From Lachnospiraceae bacterium AM93-12TA (lineage in GTDB: Bacteria > Bacillota > Clostridia > Lachnospirales > Lachnospiraceae), in contig JAQERH010000004.1 of the NCBI GenBank assembly GCA_027698105.1, positions 41,944 to 105,943 on the forward strand: a stretch of DNA of 64,000 nucleotides, read 5' to 3'. The first letter of the stretch is position 1, and each line of letters starts with the position of its first letter. Both the position numbers and the translations under genes were made by a program. This document shows positions 18,183-26,316 of this stretch, piece by piece. Under the pieces are notes generated by a model. It did no database searches. It was not told where the DNA came from and worked only from the letters and a program-made list of their open reading frames with translations.

Positions 18183-20078
18183 CTATTGTTCCCCTTTTTC
18201 GTAAAAATGATGAACCGGTTCCGGCTCTTTTTCTGAATCCTTCTGCCCGATTCTGCCAGCCTCGATGATTCTCGCGTTTCCAAGCAGCGCATCCCGGTGC
18301 AGGTAATCGAACAGCAGCATCCGTCCGTCTCTCATAATCTCCACATGAACCATCCGGCTCATCTGTTTCGAGTCGTATTCCTCGTATCCCATGAGATAAC
18401 GGCGTTCCTTTCCCTCCCTGATGAAGAACTGCTTGATTTCTTCCTTATAAGGTGTCAAATCCCGTCCAAAGGACGGACGGCTCTTGGCATTCTCCCGAAG
18501 GTAAAGATCCTCGGTCAGAAAATCCCGGTACCGTTCCAGCCTGTCTGTCTGCGCGTTCTTTTCCAGCATTTTTCTGATAAAGCTAAACAGAATCTCATAT
18601 CTGGCGTTCCGGCTGTGGCTGACTGCTGACAGCTCCTGATCCCTGTAATATTCCCGAAGGGCCTCGTACATGTCAAAAGGTGATGAAAATTCCGTCTGAA
18701 GCTCTCTCATGGTGTTCCCAAACTGGCCGCTGTTGTAGTAAACTTCCACCATTTCCTCTACACCCTTCAGGCGGATCAGCTCCCCATAGGACAGCCATCT
18801 GGTAGACAATACCTCGTAGGGAGGCGTATCTCTGAACAAAAGTCCGTAGTCCTCTGCCTTTTCCTCCATGTAGGAGCCGGAGAGCACCTTCAGAAATCCC
18901 AGCTGCAGCTGTTCCGGCTCCATGGCATAAACCTGGTTAAAGGAATTTTTAAAGGACTCATATCCCTCCCAGGGAAGACCTGCAATTAAATCTAAATGCT
19001 GGTGAATATTCCGAAATCCATTCACCCGCCTTACGTTTGACTCTAACTTTTCCAGATCCATTCGCCGCCTGATTTCCCGGATCGTATCAGGATTCGTAGT
19101 CTGGACTCCAATTTCCAGCTGAACCAGCCCAGGTCTCATCTCTGACAGCAGCGAAAGCTCCTCCTCCGACAGAAGATCAGCTGAAATCTCAAAATGAAAA
19201 TTCGTAATACCATTGTCATGGTCTTTAATAAAGCTCCAGATCTCCATGGAATGGCTCTTTTTACAGTTAAAGGTCCGATCCACGAATTTCACCTGGGGTA
19301 CTCTGTGTTCCAGAAAGAATGCCAGCTCTTTTTTCACCAGTTCAAGGCTTCGAAACCGCACCGTCTTATCAATGGAAGAAAGACAGTAGCTGCAGGAAAA
19401 GGGGCAGCCTCTGCTGCTCTCATAATAGATAATCCTGTTCTCCATGCCCTTTAAATCACCGTACACAAAGGGGATATCATCCAGATCCATCAGAGGCGCA
19501 GGCGGGTTTTTGACGATATCGCTCCGATGATCACTGCCGTCTTCCGCCCTGTTCTCTCTCCTGAAAACCAGACCGGGGATCTGCTCCAGGGCCTCATCCT
19601 GCCAGATAGTCCGCTCTTTCGGCTGGCAGACAGACCCGCAGCCGTCTCCTTTCTCCTCCCAGTCTGCAGCGCCCAGAAGCCGGAAAAAGGTCTCCTCCCC
19701 TTCTCCGGCCATCACTCCCCGCACAGACGGTTCCTGTATTAAAATTTCTTCCGCCCGGTAAGACACCTCCGGCCCTCCCAGCCAGATCTCTGTCTGTGGA
19801 AGCACCTTTTTCAGGTCACGGATCAGCTCCTGCACATAGAGAATATTCCAGATATAACAGGAGAATCCCACTGCATCAGGGGACTTCTCATAGATATCCT
19901 GCAGAATATAGTCCATCTGGTGGTTAATGGTATACTCTCCTATCTCAATCTCCCAGTCCAGATCCAGGGCGTCTCCAGTCCGTCTGTTCCTCTTCTCGTC
20001 TGCGTACCTTTTCAGGCTGTAGACGCCCAGATTTGAATGGATATACTTGGCGTTTACTGCCGCCAGCAAAAATTTCAT
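18183..20078 (-). CDS. B12-binding radical SAM protein with DUF4080
   Basis: The 631-residue protein has an N-terminal cobalamin-binding domain (about 1-135), a radical SAM core with the CSYCLSS segment (full CxxxCxxC in GCPFSCSYC near residue 225), and a C-terminal DUF4080-type region from about 440. Such proteins use SAM and probably cobalamin to methylate or rearrange unknown substrates. It abuts the dCMP deaminase gene (no gap) and is followed by nth. No tailoring partner or precursor peptide gene is visible, so the substrate cannot be inferred. Confidence 0.9.
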   Translation of the reverse strand: MKFLLAAVNAKYIHSNLGVYSLKRYADEKRNRRTGDALDLDWEIEIGEYTINHQMDYILQDIYEKSPDAVGFSCYIWNILYVQELIRDLKKVLPQTEIWLGGPEVSYRAEEILIQEPSVRGVMAGEGEETFFRLLGAADWEEKGDGCGSVCQPKERTIWQDEALEQIPGLVFRRENRAEDGSDHRSDIVKNPPAPLMDLDDIPFVYGDLKGMENRIIYYESSRGCPFSCSYCLSSIDKTVRFRSLELVKKELAFFLEHRVPQVKFVDRTFNCKKSHSMEIWSFIKDHDNGITNFHFEISADLLSEEELSLLSEMRPGLVQLEIGVQTTNPDTIREIRRRMDLEKLESNVRRVNGFRNIHQHLDLIAGLPWEGYESFKNSFNQVYAMEPEQLQLGFLKVLSGSYMEEKAEDYGLLFRDTPPYEVLSTRWLSYGELIRLKGVEEMVEVYYNSGQFGNTMRELQTEFSSPFDMYEALREYYRDQELSAVSHSRNARYEILFSFIRKMLEKNAQTDRLERYRDFLTEDLYLRENAKSRPSFGRDLTPYKEEIKQFFIREGKERRYLMGYEEYDSKQMSRMVHVEIMRDGRMLLFDYLHRDALLGNARIIEAGRIGQKDSEKEPEPVHHFYEKGEQ

Positions 20079-20645
20079 TTACAGAAATACCTCTATCTTT
20101 CTTCCCGTTGGATTGTACTTGTAATATCTCACTCCTGCTGCGTCAAGCATTCTCTTAGATGCCCGGACAGAAGGCGTATTCCCATATTTATCGCTGTCAT
20201 AGACCAGCGTACGGATGCCCGCCTGGATAATGGCCTTAGCGCACTCATTGCAGGGAAACAGGGTAACGTAAAGCTTGCTGCCCTCCAGGCTTCCTCCCCT
20301 GTAGTTTAAAATAGCGTTCAGCTCGCTGTGGGTCGTATAGAGATACTTGGCATTATAAGGATCGTCTGTCTCATGCTCTTTTCCCCACGGGAATTCATCG
20401 TCTGAACAGCCGATGGGAAATCCGTTATACCCCATGGAGAGGATCTTATTGTCGCTGCTGACAATGCAGGCTCCTACCTGAGTGCTGGGATCCTTGGACC
20501 GCATGGCCGCCAGCTTGGCCACTCCCATAAAATACTCGTCCCAGGTAATATAATCTGCCCGTTTTTCTGACTTGCAGACCCTGCCTCTGATTTTAGCTGT
20601 CTTCTCTGCGCTTACTGTCTCTTCTGCTTTTTCTGCCCCGTTCAT
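20079..20645 (-). CDS. dCMP deaminase family protein
   Basis: The 188-residue cytidine/deoxycytidylate deaminase has the zinc motif HSELNAIL (His and catalytic Glu near 106-109) and TLFPCNECAKAII (the two cysteines near 130). The MGYNGFPIGCSDDEFPW block is typical of dCMP deaminase (ComEB type). It makes dUMP from dCMP for thymidylate synthesis. The N-terminal 30 residues are Lys/Glu-rich and not part of the domain. AGGAGGAGG precedes the ATG. The adjacent Sua5/TsaC gene lies 42 bases upstream. Confidence 0.93.
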   Translation of the reverse strand: MNGAEKAEETVSAEKTAKIRGRVCKSEKRADYITWDEYFMGVAKLAAMRSKDPSTQVGACIVSSDNKILSMGYNGFPIGCSDDEFPWGKEHETDDPYNAKYLYTTHSELNAILNYRGGSLEGSKLYVTLFPCNECAKAIIQAGIRTLVYDSDKYGNTPSVRASKRMLDAAGVRYYKYNPTGRKIEVFL

Positions 20646-20687
20646 GGTTCATGCCTCCTCCTGTTCTGTCTCTTCCTGCGCCGTTTG

Positions 20688-21818
20688 CTATGCCTGAATG
20701 ATCTGATAGCCTGCTGCCTTATTCAGACGGTTCATAATCGCCAGCCCAAGCTCATCGGCAGGAAAACTCTCTGAAAAGATAACGTCCGCTCCCAGATCGT
20801 CAAAATCCCTGAGAACCCCGTAAAGATTGTGTGCCACTGTCGCCTCGTCCGCCCGAAAGCCGATACTCTTTACCATTCCGGCCGGATAGAGGGCTTTCGT
20901 CTCCTCTGTACAGATAATTCCTACCTTGAAACCTTCTCCCAGCTTTTCAGCTGCCAGATCATTGATGCGGGCCGTTACCGCCTCCTGGTTTCCCTCTACC
21001 AGAGTGAGGGATGCCTTAGGCGCGTAGTGGCGGTATTTCATCCCCGGTGCCTTGGGCTTTATATCTGCTCTCATAGGACCTGTGAGAGCCGGATCCACTG
21101 CTACCTGGCCTACAACGCTGCGAAGCATTTCCATGGTAATAGCTCCAGGTCTTAACAGAGTAGGGATCTCCTCCGTCACATCTACAATCGTAGACTCCAC
21201 TCCGATTCCCACCGGACCGCCGTCCACAATCATGTCAATTTTTCCGTCCATATCCTGCAGCACATGCTCTGCTCTGGTGGGGCTGGGACGGCCTGATGTG
21301 TTTGCGCTGGGGGCGGCGACTGGAACGCCTGCAAGGCGGATCAGCTCCCTTGCCACCGGATCACTGGGCATACGCACAGCCACAGTCTCAAGACCTCCCG
21401 TTGTTCCATGGGGCACGATTTCGCTCTTTGGAAATACCAGGGTCAGCGGTCCCGGCCAGAATGCCTCTGCCAGCTTTCTCCCTGCCTCCGGAATCTCAGC
21501 CACCAGGGGCTTCAGCCCGTCTAAATCAGCAATATGTGCAATCAGAGGATTGTCAGAGGGACGTCCTTTCGCCTCATAAATCTTTTTGGCTGCCTTCTCA
21601 TCCAGCGCATTCGCCCCCAGGCCGTAAACAGTCTCTGTAGGAAAGGCTGCCAGGCCTCCTCTGCGAAGAACGTCTGCCGCTTCCCTGAGAACTTCCCGGT
21701 CCCTATCTGTCAGCTTTGCCGGCCTGTTTCTGTCTTCCAGAGAAAAGCTCAGCTCATTCTCCCGCATATTTCTATACGCTTCATTGATTTTTACAACCTT
21801 TGTCTTTATCTGATCCAT
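20688..21818 (-). CDS. L-threonylcarbamoyladenylate synthase (Sua5/YwlC type)
   Basis: This enzyme makes threonylcarbamoyl-AMP from threonine, bicarbonate and ATP for the t6A37 modification of tRNA. The 376-residue length with an N-terminal YrdC domain (GGLAAFPTETVYGLGANA, KGRPSDNPL, APSANTSGRPSPT) and a C-terminal Sua5 domain after a PGMKYRHYAPK linker identifies the long Sua5 form. ATG 21818 (MDQIKTKVV) has GGAG nine bases upstream; the 47-residue upstream extension lacks a ribosome site and reads as non-coding. Upstream is cwlD on the same strand. Confidence 0.95.
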   Translation of the reverse strand: MDQIKTKVVKINEAYRNMRENELSFSLEDRNRPAKLTDRDREVLREAADVLRRGGLAAFPTETVYGLGANALDEKAAKKIYEAKGRPSDNPLIAHIADLDGLKPLVAEIPEAGRKLAEAFWPGPLTLVFPKSEIVPHGTTGGLETVAVRMPSDPVARELIRLAGVPVAAPSANTSGRPSPTRAEHVLQDMDGKIDMIVDGGPVGIGVESTIVDVTEEIPTLLRPGAITMEMLRSVVGQVAVDPALTGPMRADIKPKAPGMKYRHYAPKASLTLVEGNQEAVTARINDLAAEKLGEGFKVGIICTEETKALYPAGMVKSIGFRADEATVAHNLYGVLRDFDDLGADVIFSESFPADELGLAIMNRLNKAAGYQIIQA

Positions 21819-21988
21819 GTTCGTTTTCTCCTTTTCCCAGACTGACTCCGCACTGCTCCTTACAGCTGCGCCGCCTTCTGTTCTCTTGTTTCTTTCTATG
21901 GTATTTCCTGATTTCCTGTATACTGACGCTATCATAGCACAGGAACAGGGCAGGTGCAAGACTGGCCTCCCTCAGCAGATTCAGACGA

Positions 21989-22702
21989 TCATCTGGTATT
22001 TAAGTATTCCATCACTCCCATATGAATCGTCCAGGCCATCCGATCCTGGTACTCCGGCGAATTGAGCCTCGCCGCCTCCTGACAGTTAGAGAGAAATCCG
22101 CACTCCACAATCACAATCGGACATTTTACATGGAGCAGAAGATAATAGCTGCTGTTGGCCTTAGCCTTCCTGGTATTCTTCTCCCCCAGAACGTAGTCGA
22201 ACCTCTTCTGTATGATTTCTGCCAGACGTTTCCCCTTAACGGATCCGGTATAATAAAAAACCTGTCCTCCCGATACCTGCTCCTGATGATAGCTGTTCTG
22301 GTGAATGCTCACTACAAGATCTGGCTGCGCTTCGTCAATCAGACTGCATCTGGCCTTCATATCAGCTGACTTCTTTCTGGTATCTGTCTCGCTGTACAGC
22401 CCCTTGTCTTCCTCCCTCGTCAGGATTGTCTTCACATCTGCCTGTTCCAGATAATGAGCCAGCCTTTTAGCTATGTCCAGGTTAATGTCCTTTTCCAGGC
22501 TCTGATCCACTCCTACTTTGCCGGGATCATTGCCTCCGTGTCCCGCGTCAATCACCACCACCGGCTGTTTCGTCCCCACATGAACGCTTCTTCCTGCTGC
22601 CGCAAGTCCTGTATACCGGAATACAGAAAACAAAAATGCTGCCAGAAGCACGGCACAAAACGCCCCCGTTATATGCCGCTTTATAAAATGGACTGTCCTC
22701 AT
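21989..22702 (-). CDS. cwlD: N-acetylmuramoyl-L-alanine amidase, CwlD-like
   Basis: The 237-residue protein is an Amidase_3 zinc hydrolase that cuts the muramoyl-alanine bond of peptidoglycan. It has a basic N terminus with one membrane helix (about 9-30), VVIDAGHGGNDPGKVG with the first zinc His, the conserved Glu in EKDINLDIAKRL, SIHQNSYH with the second His, and the IVIVECGFLSNCQEA block with the catalytic Glu. CwlD forms muramic lactam of spore cortex in sporulating Firmicutes, which would fit a spore former. ATG 22702 begins MRTVHFIKRH; a longer in-frame start (22846) lacks a ribosome site. Confidence 0.88.
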   Translation of the reverse strand: MRTVHFIKRHITGAFCAVLLAAFLFSVFRYTGLAAAGRSVHVGTKQPVVVIDAGHGGNDPGKVGVDQSLEKDINLDIAKRLAHYLEQADVKTILTREEDKGLYSETDTRKKSADMKARCSLIDEAQPDLVVSIHQNSYHQEQVSGGQVFYYTGSVKGKRLAEIIQKRFDYVLGEKNTRKAKANSSYYLLLHVKCPIVIVECGFLSNCQEAARLNSPEYQDRMAWTIHMGVMEYLNTR

Positions 22703-22862
22703 TGCTCCACCTGCCTGCGCTTCATTCCGTTTAATATATTCCCCCTGGCTCTGTCCCATGTATGACACCGGTGTACACGGAGGCTGAAATATAAAAAAGA
22801 ATGTGTTCTGGCACATTTTCACGCCAAGCGCGGTCGTTTGTGACATGTTTTTTCTGCGCGCG

Positions 22863-22920
22863 AGCGCTCATCCTAAGCGGAGCGCTTTTTATGACACAGG
22901 ACGCAATTTCCTATGTCATA
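22863..22920. terminator. Two small hairpins upstream of cwlD
   Basis: AGCGCTC/GAGCGCT (22863-22886, followed by a T run) and TATGACA/TGTCATA (22890-22920) lie in tandem in the gap between cwlD and the GH18 gene. Their function is not evident. Confidence 0.5.
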
Positions 22921-22922
22921 AA

Positions 22923-22972
22923 AAAGAAAGCGTTTCGATCCTTCTTAGAGCAGAATCGAAACGCTTTCTTTT
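22923..22972 (-). terminator. Intrinsic terminator of the GH18 gene
   Basis: AAAGAAAGCGTTTCGAT pairs with ATCGAAACGCTTTCTTT, and on the minus strand the stem is followed by a T run. It lies 38 bases after the GH18 stop. Confidence 0.85.
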
Positions 22973-23009
22973 ACATCTACATCATGGGCAAATACTTCCT
23001 GCCCGGTAT

Positions 23010-24692
23010 TTATTTTTCTTTGCTGCTGTCCCACTGGATCACATCCCAGATTTCAGGGCTTTCCAGACCCAGCTTCCAGCCGGCCGTTCCAGCCAGATCA
23101 TACTTTCTGATTAAATCCATCTTAAGACCCAGTGATTTCTCCTCTTCCATCCAGAGATACTCTGTAGCTTCGCCGGATTCTCTGTGTTCTCCATAATACT
23201 GTCCAAGATCCTCCTGCCATGTCAGCTCCACATCTTTCTCCTCTGCCCATTCCTTCGCTTTATAAATGCCGAGCGCGGAGGAGGTTGTCTTTCCATCTTC
23301 CTCTGTCCAGAGTCTTGTATAGAACGGCACAGCATTGATAATTTTTTCCTTTGGCACCTCCAGAAGCGTATCTGTGATTCCTTTTTCCACAAATCCGACA
23401 GAGGCTGTAGAGCCTTTCTCGCCTCCTGCGTAATGCTCGTCGTAGCCCATAATAATCACATAGTCTGCTACGATTCCCTGCTCCGTTCTGTTATAGTCAG
23501 CCGTATACTCAGAAGGCACATAATTATCCACAGAAAGGACAAGGCCTCGTTCCCGGCAGGCAATAGACATCTCTCTGATAAACTGCACATAATGAGGCAT
23601 GGCTTCTGGCTTCAGGCTCTCAAAATCCAGATTAAAGCCGTCAAAGCCATAGGTTTCTGCCTCCTCCATCATGTTTTCTATCAGCTTTTGTCTGGTGGAG
23701 GTTTTAGACAGCAGAATTTCAGACTGGACGTTCCTGCTGCATTCCTTGCTGAAATTATCCAGCATAGCCCAGACCTGAAGTCCTTTTGCATGGGCCTTAT
23801 CTACATAGCTTCTGCTGGCCAGGGATTCATAAGCCCCATCATTGCTGCTTAAAGTAAACCAGGTGGGCACAATCACATTGACTCCCTTGGACGGCTCCAG
23901 AAGCTCTTCCATCTTGCCATTGGCTTCCGGAATGGTTACCTGATGGAAGACCAGAAGAATTTTCTCATCCAGAGAAATATTTTTATATACAGGCTCTTTA
24001 AAATCTGTTTCAATGGTCTCCGCCCTGAGATTTTTAAGCTTTCTGTTTTTCACATAGCCTACATGGCCGTCCGGCGTAGCCACCTTGACCCATTTCTCAT
24101 CTGCATCCAGAACTGTGACACTGTCGCCCCTTGTACACTCCGTCAGAATCGGACTTTTCACATCCTTTTTCGTTCTTACCTGCACGGTTCCCCGCACATC
24201 GGCTGTAGGAATGTTTTCAAAGGTGTCTTCAATAAATACTCGCTTTGCATCTGTCCTGTCAAAAGCCTGGATTCTGACTTTTGTGTAGTTTAACACCAGT
24301 CCCATAGACATGTAAATGCCATCTTCCTTCTTTAAAAACAGAGGCTGACCGCCGCTTCCCACGGTACTGATATCAGCATAGAGGATTTCTTCCGGAAGGG
24401 CATAAACCAGCATCTCTTCCTCCTCATCCCAGTAAAACCGGCTGTTAATATGTTCGCTTACCCAGTCCATGGGCAGATAGGTCTGGCCGTTTTCATAAAT
24501 GCCGAAAGCGTCCTGCTTCTCATAGTTGAAATATAAAACTGTCTCGTTTTCATCCGCCTGGTAAACGCTTTTTAAATCAGCGCGTTCCCTGGACGGTCCA
24601 AATTTCCAGTAAAGAAAAACGCTGCCTGCAATTACAGCCAGAAAAAACACTGCGCCCAGCGCTTTTAAGATAGGATTTTTTCTGTTTTTCAT
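23010..24692 (-). CDS. Membrane-anchored glycoside hydrolase family 18 protein with SH3 domain
   Basis: The 560-residue protein has an N-terminal membrane anchor (about 8-28), an SH3-type wall-binding domain (about 165-225, TECTRGDSVTVLDADEKWVKV) and a GH18 barrel from about 240 to the end. The GH18 catalytic signature is present as FDGFNLDFE, near residue 353. The combination resembles YaaH/SleL-like spore or wall glycosidases that act on N-acetylglucosamine bonds. ATG 24692 follows GGAGG. It follows a repeat-rich gap and is terminated by a strong hairpin. Confidence 0.88.
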   Translation of the reverse strand: MKNRKNPILKALGAVFFLAVIAGSVFLYWKFGPSRERADLKSVYQADENETVLYFNYEKQDAFGIYENGQTYLPMDWVSEHINSRFYWDEEEEMLVYALPEEILYADISTVGSGGQPLFLKKEDGIYMSMGLVLNYTKVRIQAFDRTDAKRVFIEDTFENIPTADVRGTVQVRTKKDVKSPILTECTRGDSVTVLDADEKWVKVATPDGHVGYVKNRKLKNLRAETIETDFKEPVYKNISLDEKILLVFHQVTIPEANGKMEELLEPSKGVNVIVPTWFTLSSNDGAYESLASRSYVDKAHAKGLQVWAMLDNFSKECSRNVQSEILLSKTSTRQKLIENMMEEAETYGFDGFNLDFESLKPEAMPHYVQFIREMSIACRERGLVLSVDNYVPSEYTADYNRTEQGIVADYVIIMGYDEHYAGGEKGSTASVGFVEKGITDTLLEVPKEKIINAVPFYTRLWTEEDGKTTSSALGIYKAKEWAEEKDVELTWQEDLGQYYGEHRESGEATEYLWMEEEKSLGLKMDLIRKYDLAGTAGWKLGLESPEIWDVIQWDSSKEK

Positions 24693-24737
24693 ATCTATCC
24701 TCCGGAATATTCTCATCAGACTGCTGCGTAAAACTTG

Positions 24738-25055
24738 TGTCTGCTACGCAGACTGTTTGCTCATGAAACTCCAAAATGCAGCTGTGCTCCGCACATCTGG
24801 CGCTGCCTTCGGCAGTTAAAACATTTTGTCGTTACCACATCAGGTGAAAACAAATGTCTGCTGACATGCACTCGCAAACCCGCACCTTGTGCTCTCTGTC
24901 TGCTTCGCAGACTGTTTGCTCGTGAAACTCCAAAATGCAGCTGTGCTCCGCACATCTGGCACTGCCTTCGGCAGTTAAAACATTTTGTCGTTACCACATC
25001 AGGTGAAAACAAATGTCTGCTCCGCAGACGCTTGTTTTCCTGCTGATGTGGTACA
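24738..25055. repeat. Two tandem 159-bp repeat units rich in small hairpins
   Basis: Unit 1 (24738-24896) and unit 2 (24897-25055) are closely similar for most of their length at a fixed offset of 159 bases. Each holds several short palindromes (TCTGC..GCAGA, GTGCTCCGCAC, CTGCCTTCGGCAG). The second unit ends in a large imperfect palindrome at 24992-25053 in which TACCACATCAG pairs with CTGATGTGGTA, GAAAACAA with TTGTTTTC, and TCTGC with GCAGA. The 595-base gap has no convincing gene; the open frames in it are by-products of the repeats. It looks like an intergenic repetitive or MITE-like element. Confidence 0.8.
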
Positions 25056-25287
25056 TTATACCATATTCCGGATGAATAGATTTGAATTTTTTCTTACATT
25101 TCTGTTCGATTTCTGTCCAGGAAAAGAAGGACGCCGGCCGATTGTTCTGCTCTGGCTTTTAGCCGCTGTGTTCAGGCATAACAGCATCCTCTGAATGTCG
25201 CCAATGCCAATCTGCCTGGCTTCCTGCCTCTCTTGCAGTTCTGCTCTCCTTATTCACCTGGATTCAATGATATCCCCCCTGTCTGTT

Positions 25288-25593
25288 CTATCTGTGATAA
25301 ACCTTGTCAAATCTGATTTCTACCAGTTTTCCTGATTCATCAGCAATATAGTCACCCATATAAAAGGCTCCATCTTCCCGGATCTCCACTATTTTTTCAA
25401 GATCGCGTGGTCCTGGTTCCTTTCCGTCTACCAGCACTGTAACGCCCACCTTCTGAAACCGCTTAATTCCTTCCAGATAACGCCGTTTTTCCTCTGCTTC
25501 CCTTTTTCTTTTTTCTTCTGCTTTTTCGCACCTATCCTTCAATTTTCTTCTCCTGTCTGAAGGACAGTCTGAAACTCCTCCAGGAGGTTTCAT
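25288..25593 (-). CDS. Small hypothetical protein, charged coiled-coil N terminus
   Basis: The 101-residue protein has a strongly charged helical stretch (residues 14-42, Lys/Glu/Arg) followed by a compact domain ending DGAFYMGDYIADESGKL and IRFDKVYHR. The C-terminal part resembles short conserved proteins of Lachnospiraceae that I know only as hypothetical. The ribosome site is weak (GAAGGT), so the true start may be internal, near residue 25-45. It follows the P-loop gene on the same strand after 45 bases. Function unknown. Confidence 0.6.
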   Translation of the reverse strand: MKPPGGVSDCPSDRRRKLKDRCEKAEEKRKREAEEKRRYLEGIKRFQKVGVTVLVDGKEPGPRDLEKIVEIREDGAFYMGDYIADESGKLVEIRFDKVYHR

Positions 25594-25638
25594 ACCTTCA
25601 ATATTGTGATATATTATGTCTGTTCAGTCTGCCCTTCT

Positions 25639-26301
25639 TTAATATTTCAGAAATCCCCCAAAGAAAGCAATGACCTCCCCTGACACCTTAAAAGCGTCCT
25701 CCGTTCTAGGAATCCGCCTGGCTTCTATGCCCGGATATCTCGAAAGCCCCTTCATAAACTCGCTGCTTCCTGAGCTGATAAAATACTCCCACTTCCCATC
25801 TGCACGTTTTTTCTCTTCCGCCAGTTTCAGAAACGAATATATTTTCCATTCAGACAGAGAGCCTACCAGAAATTTGCGCTGGCAGAGCTGAAATTTTGCT
25901 CTCACTGCCTCAAAATCATGTCCAAAATCAATCACTACTGTGTCAAATTCTGAATTGGCCAAATCCGAGAACGTCTCCGGATCGGCTTCCTTCATAAAAG
26001 AAATCTCCAAAATACTACACGAACCATTTTCCTGTTTTAAGGCAGACCGCTCTGACAGAATCTCAAAAAGACGCGAAAAATCTCCGCTCCTGTTTTCTTC
26101 CAGCAGAGCTGTCCGCTTTCCCAGGACGCCTGAAAGATAAGAGGCAGTCATAATAGAAAAATGAGTGGTTCCCACTCCCGGACAGCTTCCCGCCACCCCT
26201 ATCATCAAAGGACTGTGAAAGTCTTTGTTTCTCCTGCCCTGTTTAAAAAACCTTCTTCCAGGCCGCTTCACTTTTTTGTATCGGTCAGTTACACCTGCCA
26301 T
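25639..26301 (-). CDS. P-loop NTPase-like protein with lysine-less Walker A
   Basis: The 220-residue protein has a MinD/ParA-like start, MIGVAGSCPGVGTTHFSIMTASYL (residues 33-56), in which the Walker A lysine is replaced: GVGTTH stands where GxGKTT would be. The VVIDFGHDFEA segment near residue 120 looks like Walker B. A basic N terminus (1-27) precedes the domain. The next gene upstream, 15 bases away, is a Ser/Thr kinase whose own C terminus has the same unusual motif. The two probably work together. No DNA-partition partner is present, so a plasmid-type ParA role is unlikely. Confidence 0.75.
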   Translation of the reverse strand: MAGVTDRYKKVKRPGRRFFKQGRRNKDFHSPLMIGVAGSCPGVGTTHFSIMTASYLSGVLGKRTALLEENRSGDFSRLFEILSERSALKQENGSCSILEISFMKEADPETFSDLANSEFDTVVIDFGHDFEAVRAKFQLCQRKFLVGSLSEWKIYSFLKLAEEKKRADGKWEYFISSGSSEFMKGLSRYPGIEARRIPRTEDAFKVSGEVIAFFGGFLKY

Positions 26302-26316
26302 TTCTGTTTCTTCAGT

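Noticed and set aside
24735..25046. Paired open frames over the 159-bp repeats
   Set aside because: They exist on both strands because of the repeats and palindromes; composition and lack of a ribosome site argue against coding.
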